Assembly (NCBI RefSeq): GCF_013283785.1
Contig: NZ_JABCPZ010000104.1
Coordinates: forward strand, 1-34,936
Source of the DNA: Nonomuraea antri
Lineage (GTDB): Bacteria; Actinomycetota; Actinomycetes; Streptosporangiales; Streptosporangiaceae
Direction: 5' to 3'
Length of the DNA stretch: 34,936 bases
The notes under the pieces were generated by a model. It was not told the DNA's origin. It ran no database searches and saw nothing but the letters and a program-made list of their open reading frames with translations. Of this stretch, positions 25,029 to 32,630 are shown one piece after another (position 1 is the first letter of the stretch; each line of letters begins with the position of its first letter). The position numbers and the translations under genes are program-made.

Positions 25029-26354
25029 ATGACGACGCACCTTCACCACCGAACCCCCGGGCACCTTCGCCGCACCCGCAGGACGGCGAGCCGCATCGCC
25101 GGTGTCATGCTCAGCGTGGCCGTGGCCCTGGGCGCCACCGCCGCGGTGGATCTGGCCGCGCCGCAGGTGGCGGCGGCGAACGCGGCGCCGAGCCGCGGTG
25201 TCATCGCGGCCACGGCCAATTCCCAGGTGGGCACCACCGCCACCGGCGATCAATGCCAGAAATACGGCCCGTTATGCGCTGACTGGTGTGCCATGTTCGC
25301 CACCTGGGTGTGGGAGCAGGCCGGGGTGGCCGGCTCGCCGCGCAGCCTCTACGTGGCGACCGCGATCGGGCAGTGGGGCGTCGAGCGCGGCCTGTTCAAG
25401 CGGCGTCCCGCCAGTGCGCGCGGCAACCCGCTGCCCGGCGACATCGCGGTCTACGGCGAGCCCGGCTCGGGCACCGGTGGTCACGTGTCCATCGTCTACA
25501 CGGTCAACGGCGACGGCACCATCACCACGATCGACGGCAACGACGGCAACCGGGTGACCAGGAAGACCATCAACCCGATCACCGCGCGAGCGGGCAGGCT
25601 CAACGTGCCGATCAGCGGTTACGTGACACCGCCCGGCGCGGTCTCGGTCGTCTCCGCCACCGCGGGCGTCTACCGGCCCGCCAACGCCACCTTCTACCTG
25701 CGCGACAACAACTGGGCCGGAGCCGCCGACATCACCGTCCAGTACGGCAACATCGGCGACAAACCCCTCGTCGGCGACTGGGACGGCAACGGCACCACCA
25801 CCATCGGCGTCTACCGCCCGGAAACCCGCTACTTCTACCTCCGCAACACCAACACCCCAGGCGACGCCCAGATCGGCTTCCACTTCGGCGACCCCGGCGA
25901 CATCCCCATCGCCGGCGACTGGGACGGCGACGGCGACGAAACCGTCGGCGTCTACCGACCCAGCAACTCCACCTTCTACCTGCGCAACAACAACTGGGCC
26001 GGCCCGGCGGACCGGACCATCCACTTCGGCAACAACAACGAGGACCTGCCCATCGTCGGTGACTGGGACGGCGACGGCGACGACTCCGTCAGCGTCTACC
26101 GCCCCGCCAACGCCACCTTCTACCTGGTCAACTCCGACGTGAGCACCGACAACGCGCGCGTCATCCAGTACGGCAACCACGGCGACCTGCCCCTCACCGG
26201 GAACTGGAACAGCGACCGATACACCACCATCGGCGTCTACCGCCCTGACACCCGCTACTTCTACCTGCGCAACGACAACACGCCGGGCGACGCCGAGATC
26301 GGCTTCCACTTCGGCAACCTCGACGACGTCCCCATCGCCGGCAACTGGCGCTGA
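25029..26354 (+). CDS. Secreted CHAP-domain amidase/endopeptidase with FG-GAP-like repeats
   Basis: This 441-residue protein has a twin-Arg-containing, long signal region (about 1-52, ending in VAAANAAPS). A CHAP domain covers about 60-205, with nucleophile C87 in ADWCAMFATWVW and H152 in GGHVSIVY, followed by TTIDGNDGN. CHAP enzymes cleave peptidoglycan amide or peptide bonds. The C-terminus from about 212 has five 40-48 residue FG-GAP-like repeats, the same as in the preceding gene. So two different catalytic heads carry one shared surface module. The ATG has AAAGGG eight bases upstream. A strong terminator hairpin follows, so the two-gene unit ends here. Confidence 0.9.
   Translation: MTTHLHHRTPGHLRRTRRTASRIAGVMLSVAVALGATAAVDLAAPQVAAANAAPSRGVIAATANSQVGTTATGDQCQKYGPLCADWCAMFATWVWEQAGVAGSPRSLYVATAIGQWGVERGLFKRRPASARGNPLPGDIAVYGEPGSGTGGHVSIVYTVNGDGTITTIDGNDGNRVTRKTINPITARAGRLNVPISGYVTPPGAVSVVSATAGVYRPANATFYLRDNNWAGAADITVQYGNIGDKPLVGDWDGNGTTTIGVYRPETRYFYLRNTNTPGDAQIGFHFGDPGDIPIAGDWDGDGDETVGVYRPSNSTFYLRNNNWAGPADRTIHFGNNNEDLPIVGDWDGDGDDSVSVYRPANATFYLVNSDVSTDNARVIQYGNHGDLPLTGNWNSDRYTTIGVYRPDTRYFYLRNDNTPGDAEIGFHFGNLDDVPIAGNWR
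25658..26003 (+). repeat. Nearly identical DNA repeat, copy 2
   Basis: The corresponding part of the CHAP protein, offset by exactly 1363 bp from copy 1. Near identity stops sharply in the third repeat, and later repeats differ at many positions, as expected from recent gene conversion. Confidence 0.9.
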
Positions 26355-26366
26355 CCTGATCGACTG

Positions 26367-26405
26367 AAGACGGTTCCCTCCGCCGGTGGCGGAGGGAACC
26401 GTCTT
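26367..26405 (+). terminator. Strong hairpin terminator
   Basis: A perfect 18-bp stem (AAGACGGTTCCCTCCGCC at 26367-26384 and its complement at 26388-26405) with a 3-nt loop, 12 bp past the CHAP gene stop and followed by CTTG. It ends the hydrolase unit. Confidence 0.9.
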
Positions 26406-26421
26406 CTTGCGGTCCTCAGGC

Positions 26422-26440
26422 TACTCTTGCGAGACTAGTC
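26422..26440 (+). promoter_or_regulatory. -10 box and palindrome at the PadR start
   Basis: TACTCT at 26422-26427 lies 15 bp before the GTG at 26443, so the mRNA would be nearly leaderless. The perfect palindrome GACTAGTC (26433-26440) sits at the expected transcription start and could be a PadR operator for autorepression. Confidence 0.45.
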
Positions 26441-26442
26441 GC

Positions 26443-27030
26443 GTGTCGTCGATCCGCATCTTCATCCTCAGCGCGTTGTCTGAACGCGGTCCCATGCACG
26501 GTCACCACCTGCGCCTGCTGTCCGAGGAGGAACACCTCGACCAGTGGACCGACATCACCACCGGCGGTCTCTACGGGGCCATCAAGCGCCTGGCCGCCGA
26601 AGGGCTGATCGAGGAGGCGCGTACCGAGAAGGTGGGCTCCTACCCGGCGCGCAAGGTCTGGCGCATCACCGAGGCCGGTGCCAGGGCCCTGTCATCGCTC
26701 AAGATCAGCGCGCTGCGGGAGATCGTCTTCAGGCCTGATCCGTTCGATCTCGCCATCACCCGGCTCGACCCGGACCGGCTCGACGACCTGGAGTCCGTCG
26801 TCGCGGCCCGTCTCGGCTCGCTGCGCGCGATGCTCACCGACTACGAGGCGCACATGCGCACGATCGCCGGCTACCTGTCGCCGGCCGAAACGCTGGCCAT
26901 GCGGCATCACGTCGTACGGCTGCAGGCGGAGATCACCTGGCACCAGGAGCTCGTGGCCCGGCTGCCTCAGCTCACCCAGGACGAGAAGGCCCGGAGGACC
27001 CCGCATGACCACGGACAAGAAGCATCGTGA
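26443..27030 (+). CDS. PadR family transcriptional regulator
   Basis: A 195-residue regulator. The PadR winged helix covers about 4-80: IRIFILSALSERGPMHGHHL, then DITTGGLYGAIKRLAAEGLI and the wing with PARKVWRITEAG. A C-terminal helical dimerisation region follows (about 90-190). The GTG at 26443 is preferred because the fold begins there and the upstream open frame runs back into the terminator hairpin. Its 3' end overlaps the hemerythrin-like gene by 26 nt, so the pair is cotranscribed. PadR proteins are often repressors that respond to small phenolic or other ligands; the signal here is unknown. Confidence 0.9.
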   Translation: MSSIRIFILSALSERGPMHGHHLRLLSEEEHLDQWTDITTGGLYGAIKRLAAEGLIEEARTEKVGSYPARKVWRITEAGARALSSLKISALREIVFRPDPFDLAITRLDPDRLDDLESVVAARLGSLRAMLTDYEAHMRTIAGYLSPAETLAMRHHVVRLQAEITWHQELVARLPQLTQDEKARRTPHDHGQEAS

Positions 27031-27484
27031 CCGCGTGTTCGCCTGGCACCGGGAGCTGCGTGACGTCCACCATCGCCTGGAGCAGGCGCTGGAGGATGTG
27101 GCGAGGGCCCTGCGCGAGGGCAACCGGGCCGGCGCGCTCAAGCCCGAGCTGCGCCGGTTCTGCTACACGTTCTGCGCCGCGCTGGGCAGCCACCACCGCA
27201 GCGAGGACGCCGCGTTCTTCCCCGCGCTGCTCAGGCGGATGCCCGAACTGGAACCCGTCATCACCGCGCTCACCCGCGAGCACGAGGTCCTGTCACGGCT
27301 CCTGACCGACTTCCAGCGGGCCCTGGACTCCGATTCCCCGCCGCGTGAGCTGTTCCAGCAGATCAACGAGATCAAGGCGGCCATGAAGGCGCACTTCGGA
27401 TTCGAGGAGGGGGCGCTGAAGCGGGTGCTGCGCGGCCTCGACGCGCCGGCGAGCGACAAGCGGCGGATGTTCGGCGACGTCTGA
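27005..27484 (+). CDS. Hemerythrin-like (HHE) domain protein
   Basis: A 159-residue four-helix protein with the metal-binding pattern of HHE hemerythrin domains. The His residues are in AWHRELRDVHHRLE, SHHRSEDAAFFP, TREHEVLSRLL and KAHFGFEEGAL. Such proteins bind a di-iron site and sense or handle oxygen, nitric oxide or iron. The ATG at 27005 has GGAGG seven bases upstream and lies inside the PadR 3' end. Its coupling to PadR suggests the iron protein may be the main target of that repressor. It converges on the MHS transporter gene with a 17-bp gap. Confidence 0.85.
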   Translation: MTTDKKHRDRVFAWHRELRDVHHRLEQALEDVARALREGNRAGALKPELRRFCYTFCAALGSHHRSEDAAFFPALLRRMPELEPVITALTREHEVLSRLLTDFQRALDSDSPPRELFQQINEIKAAMKAHFGFEEGALKRVLRGLDAPASDKRRMFGDV

Positions 27485-27501
27485 GCCCCGCGCCGTTCGG
27501 A

Positions 27502-28821
27502 TCAGGGGTTGGGCTGCCTGGCCAACCCCAGATCGACGCCCCTGGGTTCCTTGACCGCCGTGACCGCGGCCAGGGAGATCACGCAGAGCACCATGATGTA
27601 GCCGCCGACGGACAGCGCCGTGCCCGTGCTCTGCACCAGCGCCTGGGCGATCGTGGGGGCGAACGCGCCACCCAGGATGGCGCCGAGCGCGTACCCGATC
27701 GCGACGCCGGAGTAGCGCACCGAGACGGGGAACATCTCGGCGTACATGGCCGACATGGGCCCGTAGGACAGGCCCAAGCCGATGGTCAGGACGATGACCG
27801 CCACCGCGAAGAGCCGGATGTCGCGGGTCTCCATCAGCAGGAAGAGCGGGATCATCCAGACGAACACCAGCGCGTAGCCGATCTGGAAGGTGCGGACGCG
27901 GCCGATCCGGTCGGACAACACGCCGCCGTACATGGTGAAGATCAGCCAGCCGACCGAACCGGCGACGGTGGCGAGCAGGACCGACGGCCTGGACAGGCCC
28001 AGCGAGGTGGTGCCGTAGCTGATGAAGTAGGCGATGAGGAGGTAGCCCGCGGCGTTGTTGGCCACGAAGATCAGCGCGGTGAGCAGCACGTTCCTGCTGT
28101 TGTGCCGGAACAGCTCGCGCAGCGGCGCGGACGAGGTCCTGGTGCGCTGCTGCAGCTCCTTGAACACCGGGCTCTCCTCGACGGCCCGCCGCACCAGGTA
28201 GCCGATGACGATCAGGGTCAGGGACAGCAGGAACGGCACCCGCCAGCCCCACGACTGGAACTGCGCGGGCGTGGTCACCGTGCTCATGACCCACAGGACG
28301 CCGGTCGCCAGGATGAGCCCGATCGGCACGCCGATCTGCGGGAAGGCGCCCCACCAGCCGCGGCGCTCGCGTGGCGCGTGCTCGACCGCCAGCAGCGCGG
28401 CGCCGCCCCACTCGCCGCCGGCCGAGAAGCCCTGCAGGATGCGCAGCAGGATGAGCGCGATGGGCGCGGCCACGCCGATCTCCGTGTAGGTGGGCAGCAG
28501 GCCGATGAGGGTGGTGGCCCCGCCCATGAGGAGCAGGGTCAGCACGAGCATGCGCTTGCGTCCGAGCCGGTCGCCGTACCGGCCGGCGACGATCGCGCCC
28601 AGCGGCCGGAACAGGAAGCTGATGCCGATCGTGGCCAGCGAGATGAGCGTGGCCAGGCCGGGCGCCTGCGCGTTGACCGGGGCCAGGAAGAGCGGGCCGA
28701 ACACCAGGCCGGCGGCCTGGGCGTAGATGAAGAAGTCGTACCACTCGATGGTGGTGCCGGCCAGGGTGCTGGCGAGGACCTTGCGGTCGTCGCGGGTCAT
28801 GGCGCGTGGTTCACTCGTCAC
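27502..28821 (-). CDS. MFS transporter, metabolite:H+ symporter (MHS) family
   Basis: A 439-residue permease with twelve predicted helices. Its opening TLAGTTIEWYDFFIYAQAAG is characteristic of the MHS family (ShiA, ProP, KgtP and others). Further signatures are GRYGDRLGRKRML after helix 2, RILQGFSAGGEWGGAALL, and PVSVRYSGVAIGYALGAILGG. MHS permeases import small organic acids or osmolytes with protons. Upstream are a decayed FAD-linked dehydrogenase fragment and a divergent PucR regulator, so a hydroxy acid is a reasonable but unproven substrate. The start overlaps the upstream remnant by 11 nt. Confidence 0.92.
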   Translation of the reverse strand: MTSEPRAMTRDDRKVLASTLAGTTIEWYDFFIYAQAAGLVFGPLFLAPVNAQAPGLATLISLATIGISFLFRPLGAIVAGRYGDRLGRKRMLVLTLLLMGGATTLIGLLPTYTEIGVAAPIALILLRILQGFSAGGEWGGAALLAVEHAPRERRGWWGAFPQIGVPIGLILATGVLWVMSTVTTPAQFQSWGWRVPFLLSLTLIVIGYLVRRAVEESPVFKELQQRTRTSSAPLRELFRHNSRNVLLTALIFVANNAAGYLLIAYFISYGTTSLGLSRPSVLLATVAGSVGWLIFTMYGGVLSDRIGRVRTFQIGYALVFVWMIPLFLLMETRDIRLFAVAVIVLTIGLGLSYGPMSAMYAEMFPVSVRYSGVAIGYALGAILGGAFAPTIAQALVQSTGTALSVGGYIMVLCVISLAAVTAVKEPRGVDLGLARQPNP

Positions 28822-29227
28822 GGTGGACTCCGTTCCTTACCTCGGGGGGTCTGGCGGCGCTCTCCCACGCCACCAGGGCTGACTGGCAGGGGTGACCGGC
28901 GGCGTGCCGGAGGGCGGGCTGCCGGGTGCGGTTCCCGGCCGGGGGGCGGCCGGTGCCGTGCCCGCCCTCGGGCGAGCCGTCGAAGCGGTCCACGATCAGC
29001 GTGACGATCTCCTCCAGGCAGCGGGCGTACCGTTTCACGTCGGCCGGGTCCGCGGGGTCGGACCTCATGGTGAAATGCGGGTTCCCGGCCGAAGCGTGCC
29101 CGGCGACGGCGGCGTCGAACCGGTGGGCGGCGCCGCCGTGCAGGACGACGCCGTCGAGGACCGCACCCGCGGGAACGGGCTCGCGGCCGACCGCCCCGAC
29201 CAGGTCCCGTTCCGATCGAGAGGGCAT
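28811..29227 (-). pseudogene. Fragment of an FAD-linked oxidase (D-lactate dehydrogenase-like)
   Basis: The 138-codon frame contains, at residues about 38-94, AAVAGHASAGNPHFTM and then KRYARCLEEIVTLIVDRFDG with GHGTGR. That order strongly recalls the C-terminal domain of FAD-linked oxidases of the D-lactate dehydrogenase/YdiJ group (HASAGNLHF ... VDRFDGSLKAEHGTGR). Here the SLKAE is replaced by SPEGG, the motif MAPF after GTGR is lost, and the last 45 residues look non-coding. The large N-terminal FAD-binding part is absent. A good ribosome site (AGGAGG before the ATG at 29227) remains, so a short peptide might still be translated. I read it as a relic enzyme gene once cotranscribed with the transporter. 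Confidence 0.65.
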
Positions 29228-29279
29228 GGCGATTCCTCCTGGTAAGGCGTCGGAGGGGGCGAAAGCAAGTGGGACAACA

Positions 29280-29296
29280 ATGCGGGAAAGCCGCAT
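29280..29296. promoter_or_regulatory. Inverted repeat in the MHS/PucR divergent region
   Basis: ATGCGG-GAAAG-CCGCAT is a perfect 6-bp inverted repeat between the divergent genes, next to TGTGACACA, a second short inverted repeat (29295-29303). Either is a candidate PucR operator. Confidence 0.45.
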
Positions 29297-29372
29297 GTGA
29301 CACAATGTCGGCCCCGACCCGGATCTCCCGTTCCCGGTGTCGGATCCCACACCCATAACCCGGGGCGTGACC

Positions 29373-31052
29373 ATGGCCACCATGACGCTGGGGACCCTGC
29401 TCGATGCGCTGCGTCCCGACCTCGTTCAGCTCGCGGCCGGCGACGCGCACGTCGCGGTGGGCGGTGTCGAACTCCTCGACGGCGGCGCGCTCGAACCGGT
29501 CGTGCCGCGGTGCCTGCTCCTCGCGCTCGGCCTGGATCTCTCCTCGGCGACGGCCGTCGGCGCGGCGCTCAGGCTCGCCGCCGAGACGAACGGCGCGCTG
29601 GCGGTCAAGTGCGCGAACGGCCTGCCCGGCCAGGTCATCGAGCAGGCACGCGCGGCGGGAGCCACGGTCGTGGCGGTCAATCCGGACATCCCGTGGAGCC
29701 GTCTCTACGGCCTGGTCTCCACGCTGCCGGCCACCCGGCCGGCCACCGGCGAGCCCGTCTCAGGTCTCGCCGGCGGCGACCTGTTCTCCCTGGCCAACTC
29801 GGTCGCCGCGATCTGCGGCGGGGCCGTGGCGATCATGGACACCGACCAGACGATCGTCGCCTACTCCAACCTGCCGGGGCAGCCGATCGACGAGACCCGT
29901 CGGGTGGGCATCCTCTCGCGGCGGGTCCCCGATCACGCGCTCCCCCACCACCTGACCGACGAGCTGTGGCGCAGCGACTCGGTGCGGCTCATCCGCCGCG
30001 ACGGCTACCACCCGCGCCTCGCCGTCGTGATCCGCGCCGGCGACACGGCGCTCGGCTCGCTGTGGGCGGCCTTCCCCGACGAGGACGTGATCACCGACTG
30101 CGCAGCCGTGCTCGCCGCCGCGGCCAAGCTCGCCGCGCTGCACCTGCTCACCATCCGCCGGCACCTGGACGCCGACCAGGAAAGCCGCACCGCCGCCCTG
30201 CACACGGCCCTGCGACACCCGGGTCACGCCGACCGCGCGCTGCCCCTGCCTGGCAGCCTGCTCTGCCTCGACGCCGAAACCGAGACCGGGGCAGGGGCTG
30301 GCGACGATCGGCCCGGTCTTCTGGCCGATCATCGGGCGGGTCTGTTGCGTGCCGTCGGCCTGCTCGAACTCGACGCCCGCTCGCTCGGCCACGAGCCGAC
30401 CATCTGCCTGGTCAAGGACCGGATGTACGTGCTGCTCCAGGCCGCGCCACGCGGCTCGGTCACCGTCTCCACCCTGGCCGCGCACTTCCACCAGCGGGCG
30501 ACGCGGCTGCTGCGCACGGATCTGCTGGTCGTCCGCGGTGAGCCCGTCGAGGAGCCCGACGGGCTGCGCCAGACACGTGACGACCTCGACCGCGCCATCA
30601 GCCACCTGCGGGAGTCGGACGCCCGGCCGGGCAGCTACGCGGCGCGGGACCTGCACGCCGAGATCGTCCAGCAGCGGCTGTTCGACGCCGTGCGGGCGGA
30701 CCCGATGCTCCGGACCGGCCTGGGCCACGTCATCGCCGCGCACGATCTCGCCCACGGCACCGACTACCGGGCGACGCTCCTGTCCTACCTCCGGAACTTC
30801 GGGGACGTCCGGGCGGCGAGCACCGAGCTGACGCTGCACGAGAACACCGTGCGCAAGCGGATCAGACGCGCGCGGGAACTGTTCGGAATCGCGCTGGAGA
30901 ACCCCACGCACCGCCTGCTGCTCGAACTCGAACTGGGCGCGAACGTCACGTACCGGTCTTCTCGCTCTCGCTCTCGCTCTCGCTCTCGTTCTCACTCTCC
31001 GGCGCGGCGGGCTGCTCGTCCGTCCCGTGAGCGCGGAACTCCTCCTCGGTGA
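29373..31052 (+). CDS. PucR family transcriptional regulator
   Basis: A 559-residue regulator. It has an N-terminal PucR-type domain (about 1-130), a GAF-like/GGDEF-like middle region including ANSVAAICGGAVAIMD, and a C-terminal PucR HTH at about 465-520 (LLSYLRNFGDVRAASTELTL and HENTVRKRIRRARE). It probably controls the divergent MHS transporter. The ATG at 29373 is chosen over the upstream GTG at 29337 because the intervening codons are poor in third-position GC; the GTG at 29367 is also possible. The last 35 residues after TYRSS are an Arg-Ser repeat and an Arg/Pro-rich tail encoded by the hexanucleotide repeat. They overlap the convergent lgt gene by 107 bp and are unlike other PucR proteins. 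Confidence 0.9.
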   Translation: MATMTLGTLLDALRPDLVQLAAGDAHVAVGGVELLDGGALEPVVPRCLLLALGLDLSSATAVGAALRLAAETNGALAVKCANGLPGQVIEQARAAGATVVAVNPDIPWSRLYGLVSTLPATRPATGEPVSGLAGGDLFSLANSVAAICGGAVAIMDTDQTIVAYSNLPGQPIDETRRVGILSRRVPDHALPHHLTDELWRSDSVRLIRRDGYHPRLAVVIRAGDTALGSLWAAFPDEDVITDCAAVLAAAAKLAALHLLTIRRHLDADQESRTAALHTALRHPGHADRALPLPGSLLCLDAETETGAGAGDDRPGLLADHRAGLLRAVGLLELDARSLGHEPTICLVKDRMYVLLQAAPRGSVTVSTLAAHFHQRATRLLRTDLLVVRGEPVEEPDGLRQTRDDLDRAISHLRESDARPGSYAARDLHAEIVQQRLFDAVRADPMLRTGLGHVIAAHDLAHGTDYRATLLSYLRNFGDVRAASTELTLHENTVRKRIRRARELFGIALENPTHRLLLELELGANVTYRSSRSRSRSRSRSHSPARRAARPSRERGTPPR

Positions 31053-31926
31053 CGGTCAGGAAACCCTTCCCATCAGGATCCGGGACGACGTATTCGCGCG
31101 ACCCCTTGCGCAGCACGAAGTACGCCAGCGCGAGCAGGAACAGCACGATCGCGGTCCAGACGTTGAGCCGCTGGCCGAGGAAGACCAGGGCCTCGTCGGT
31201 GCGGATCATCTCGATCCAGGCCCGGCCCGCGGTGTAGGCCATCACGTACAGGGCGAAGGCGCGGCCCTTGCCGAATTCGTACCTGCGGTCGAGCCAGTAG
31301 ACGAGCGCCACCACGCCGACGTTCCACACCATCTCGTAGAGGAACGCGGGATGGTAGAGGCCTTCGAGCATGACGGGTTTGCCGTCGGCGCCGACCTCCG
31401 CGACGCCTTGCGACATCCGGTAGACCTCGAGCCCCCAGGGCAGGTCGGTCCTGCCGCCGTAGAGCTCGTTGTTGAACCAGTTGCCCAGCCTGGCGATCAC
31501 CTGGCCGACGGGCAGGCCCACCGCGATGCAGTCGGCGAGGAGGGTGTAGCTCAGCCCCATCCGCCTGCAGGCGATCCAGGCGCCGAGCGCGCCTCCGGCG
31601 ACGGCGCCCCAGATTCCGATGCCGCCTTCCCAGATCCGGAGGGTTCCCAGGATTCCCTCACCGTCGGGGCCCCAGTATTTGTCCGGCGTGGTGATGACGT
31701 GATAAATGCGCGCGCCCACGATTCCGAACGGGATCGCCCATACGGCGATGTCGGAGGCGGCGTGTTCGGGCGCGCCACGACTGCGCATGCGCCTGCCGGT
31801 GACAATGCTCGCGACGACGATGCCGGCGATCATGCACAGCGCATATGCCCTGATGGGAATCTCGACGAATCCGAGATCCACGTGCCAGACCGCTCTGTCG
31901 GGACTGGGAATGCTCGCGAGTGTCAC
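30946..31926 (-). CDS. lgt: Prolipoprotein diacylglyceryl transferase
   Basis: This 326-residue membrane enzyme transfers diacylglycerol from phosphatidylglycerol to the lipobox Cys of prolipoproteins. Visible family motifs are IPIRAYALCMIAGI, GARIYHV, WEGGIGIWGAVAGG, the Lgt signature ARLGNWFNNELYGG, YHPAFLYEMVWN, and the helices to about 290. The final residues are an acidic Glu-Ser repeat tail. The GTG at 31926 is chosen because upstream codons are not GC-rich at third positions. In many actinomycetes the main lgt sits next to trp genes; this copy stands alone and may be an extra paralogue. The substrate-binding lipoprotein in this window is a possible client. Confidence 0.9.
   Translation of the reverse strand: MTLASIPSPDRAVWHVDLGFVEIPIRAYALCMIAGIVVASIVTGRRMRSRGAPEHAASDIAVWAIPFGIVGARIYHVITTPDKYWGPDGEGILGTLRIWEGGIGIWGAVAGGALGAWIACRRMGLSYTLLADCIAVGLPVGQVIARLGNWFNNELYGGRTDLPWGLEVYRMSQGVAEVGADGKPVMLEGLYHPAFLYEMVWNVGVVALVYWLDRRYEFGKGRAFALYVMAYTAGRAWIEMIRTDEALVFLGQRLNVWTAIVLFLLALAYFVLRKGSREYVVPDPDGKGFLTVTEEEFRAHGTDEQPAAPESENESESESESEKTGT
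30961..30998. repeat. CTCTCG hexanucleotide repeat in two overlapping genes
   Basis: About four CTCGCT/CTCTCG units plus degenerate copies. Read forward it gives alternating Ser-Arg in the PucR protein, and read on the other strand it gives Glu-Ser in Lgt. A 6-nt unit keeps both frames when copy number changes. Confidence 0.85.
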
Positions 31927-32236
31927 GGGAGTGCACCCTAACCGATATCCACTTGGGTCGTACAGTAACCGGGACTTTCCGAACAAAGCTCTGCAGGCCA
32001 TTGAATAATCCCTTGAGCTGCGCGGATTCTTTCGCCCGTTCCGGCGCGTTTACGCGACGACCGCTTCGTCACCGGCGAAGGAGAATAACGAATTTTGCCG
32101 CATTCTCTAGGAAAAGCGCTGATCAGGGACTCGTGACAACGTCAAAAGGCCTCCGCGCGACCAGCGGATCCAGCATCCTGGGCGTGGCCGGCAATTGGCC
32201 ATTGATTCGGCGGCGGCGCCGTCGCTATGACCTGCA
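31927..32236. other. Gap with lower GC, no gene recognised
   Basis: About 310 bp with clearly lower GC than its surroundings and no frame with coding-like third positions. Short AT-rich patches such as GAATAACGAATTTTG occur. It may hold the lgt promoter and possibly remnants of mobile DNA, but I find no inverted repeats to prove that. Confidence 0.5.
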
Positions 32237-32596
32237 TCAACTGCCATCTCGCCGCTTCCCACCGCGCCTCGACTGTTCGACCTCCATGTCCCGCCGGCAG
32301 CTCGCCGACACCGCGATCTCCGCGATCCAGGTGATCTCGGAAGGCAGGCCGCCCTCGTCGCCTCGGCTCTCGAAGTACGCTTCGCGGGCGTCCGCCAGCG
32401 CGGACATGCCTGCTTCGCCGGTCAGGAAGGCTCTGGCCGCCGACAGGTAGGCGAGCGACGCGCTCGCCGGCTCGTCGCTCAGGGCGCTGCGGCACACCTG
32501 GATCGCATGCTCCGCGAACCCTAGCGAGAGCAGCTTCCCGTGACGCTCGTCCACCTCGCGCAGGCAGTTCGTGAGCATTCTGGGAACCACGATCAA
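32237..32596 (-). CDS. Hypothetical helical protein
   Basis: A 119-residue frame with balanced composition and amphipathic helices (EVDERHGKLLSLGFAEHAIQ, ASLAYLSAARAFL, SALADAREAYF), so probably real. I do not recognise a family. It starts at a TTG with GGGAGG nine bases upstream; an ATG at 32578 lacks a site. The C-terminal 15 residues are basic. The gene lies just downstream of the DUF1905-like gene on the same strand, with 34 bp between, and may share its transcript. Confidence 0.5.
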   Translation of the reverse strand: MIVVPRMLTNCLREVDERHGKLLSLGFAEHAIQVCRSALSDEPASASLAYLSAARAFLTGEAGMSALADAREAYFESRGDEGGLPSEITWIAEIAVSASCRRDMEVEQSRRGGKRRDGS

Positions 32597-32630
32597 TCTC
32601 GCCGACCTCCCGCCGATGTCCGGGGACGGG

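Noticed and set aside
20456..25030. Very long minus-strand open frame antisense to the SARP and hydrolase genes
   Set aside because: High GC removes stop codons from antisense frames. Its product is Gly/Arg/Val-rich with no domains, and it spans two well-supported genes.
30961..31049. Arg-Ser repeat as a functional RS domain
   Set aside because: It is a by-product of a simple DNA repeat in an overlapping 3' end; nothing shows function.
32142..32495. Second minus-strand frame overlapping the 119-residue hypothetical gene
   Set aside because: Arg-rich, poor third-position pattern and no ribosome site; the other frame is more protein-like.
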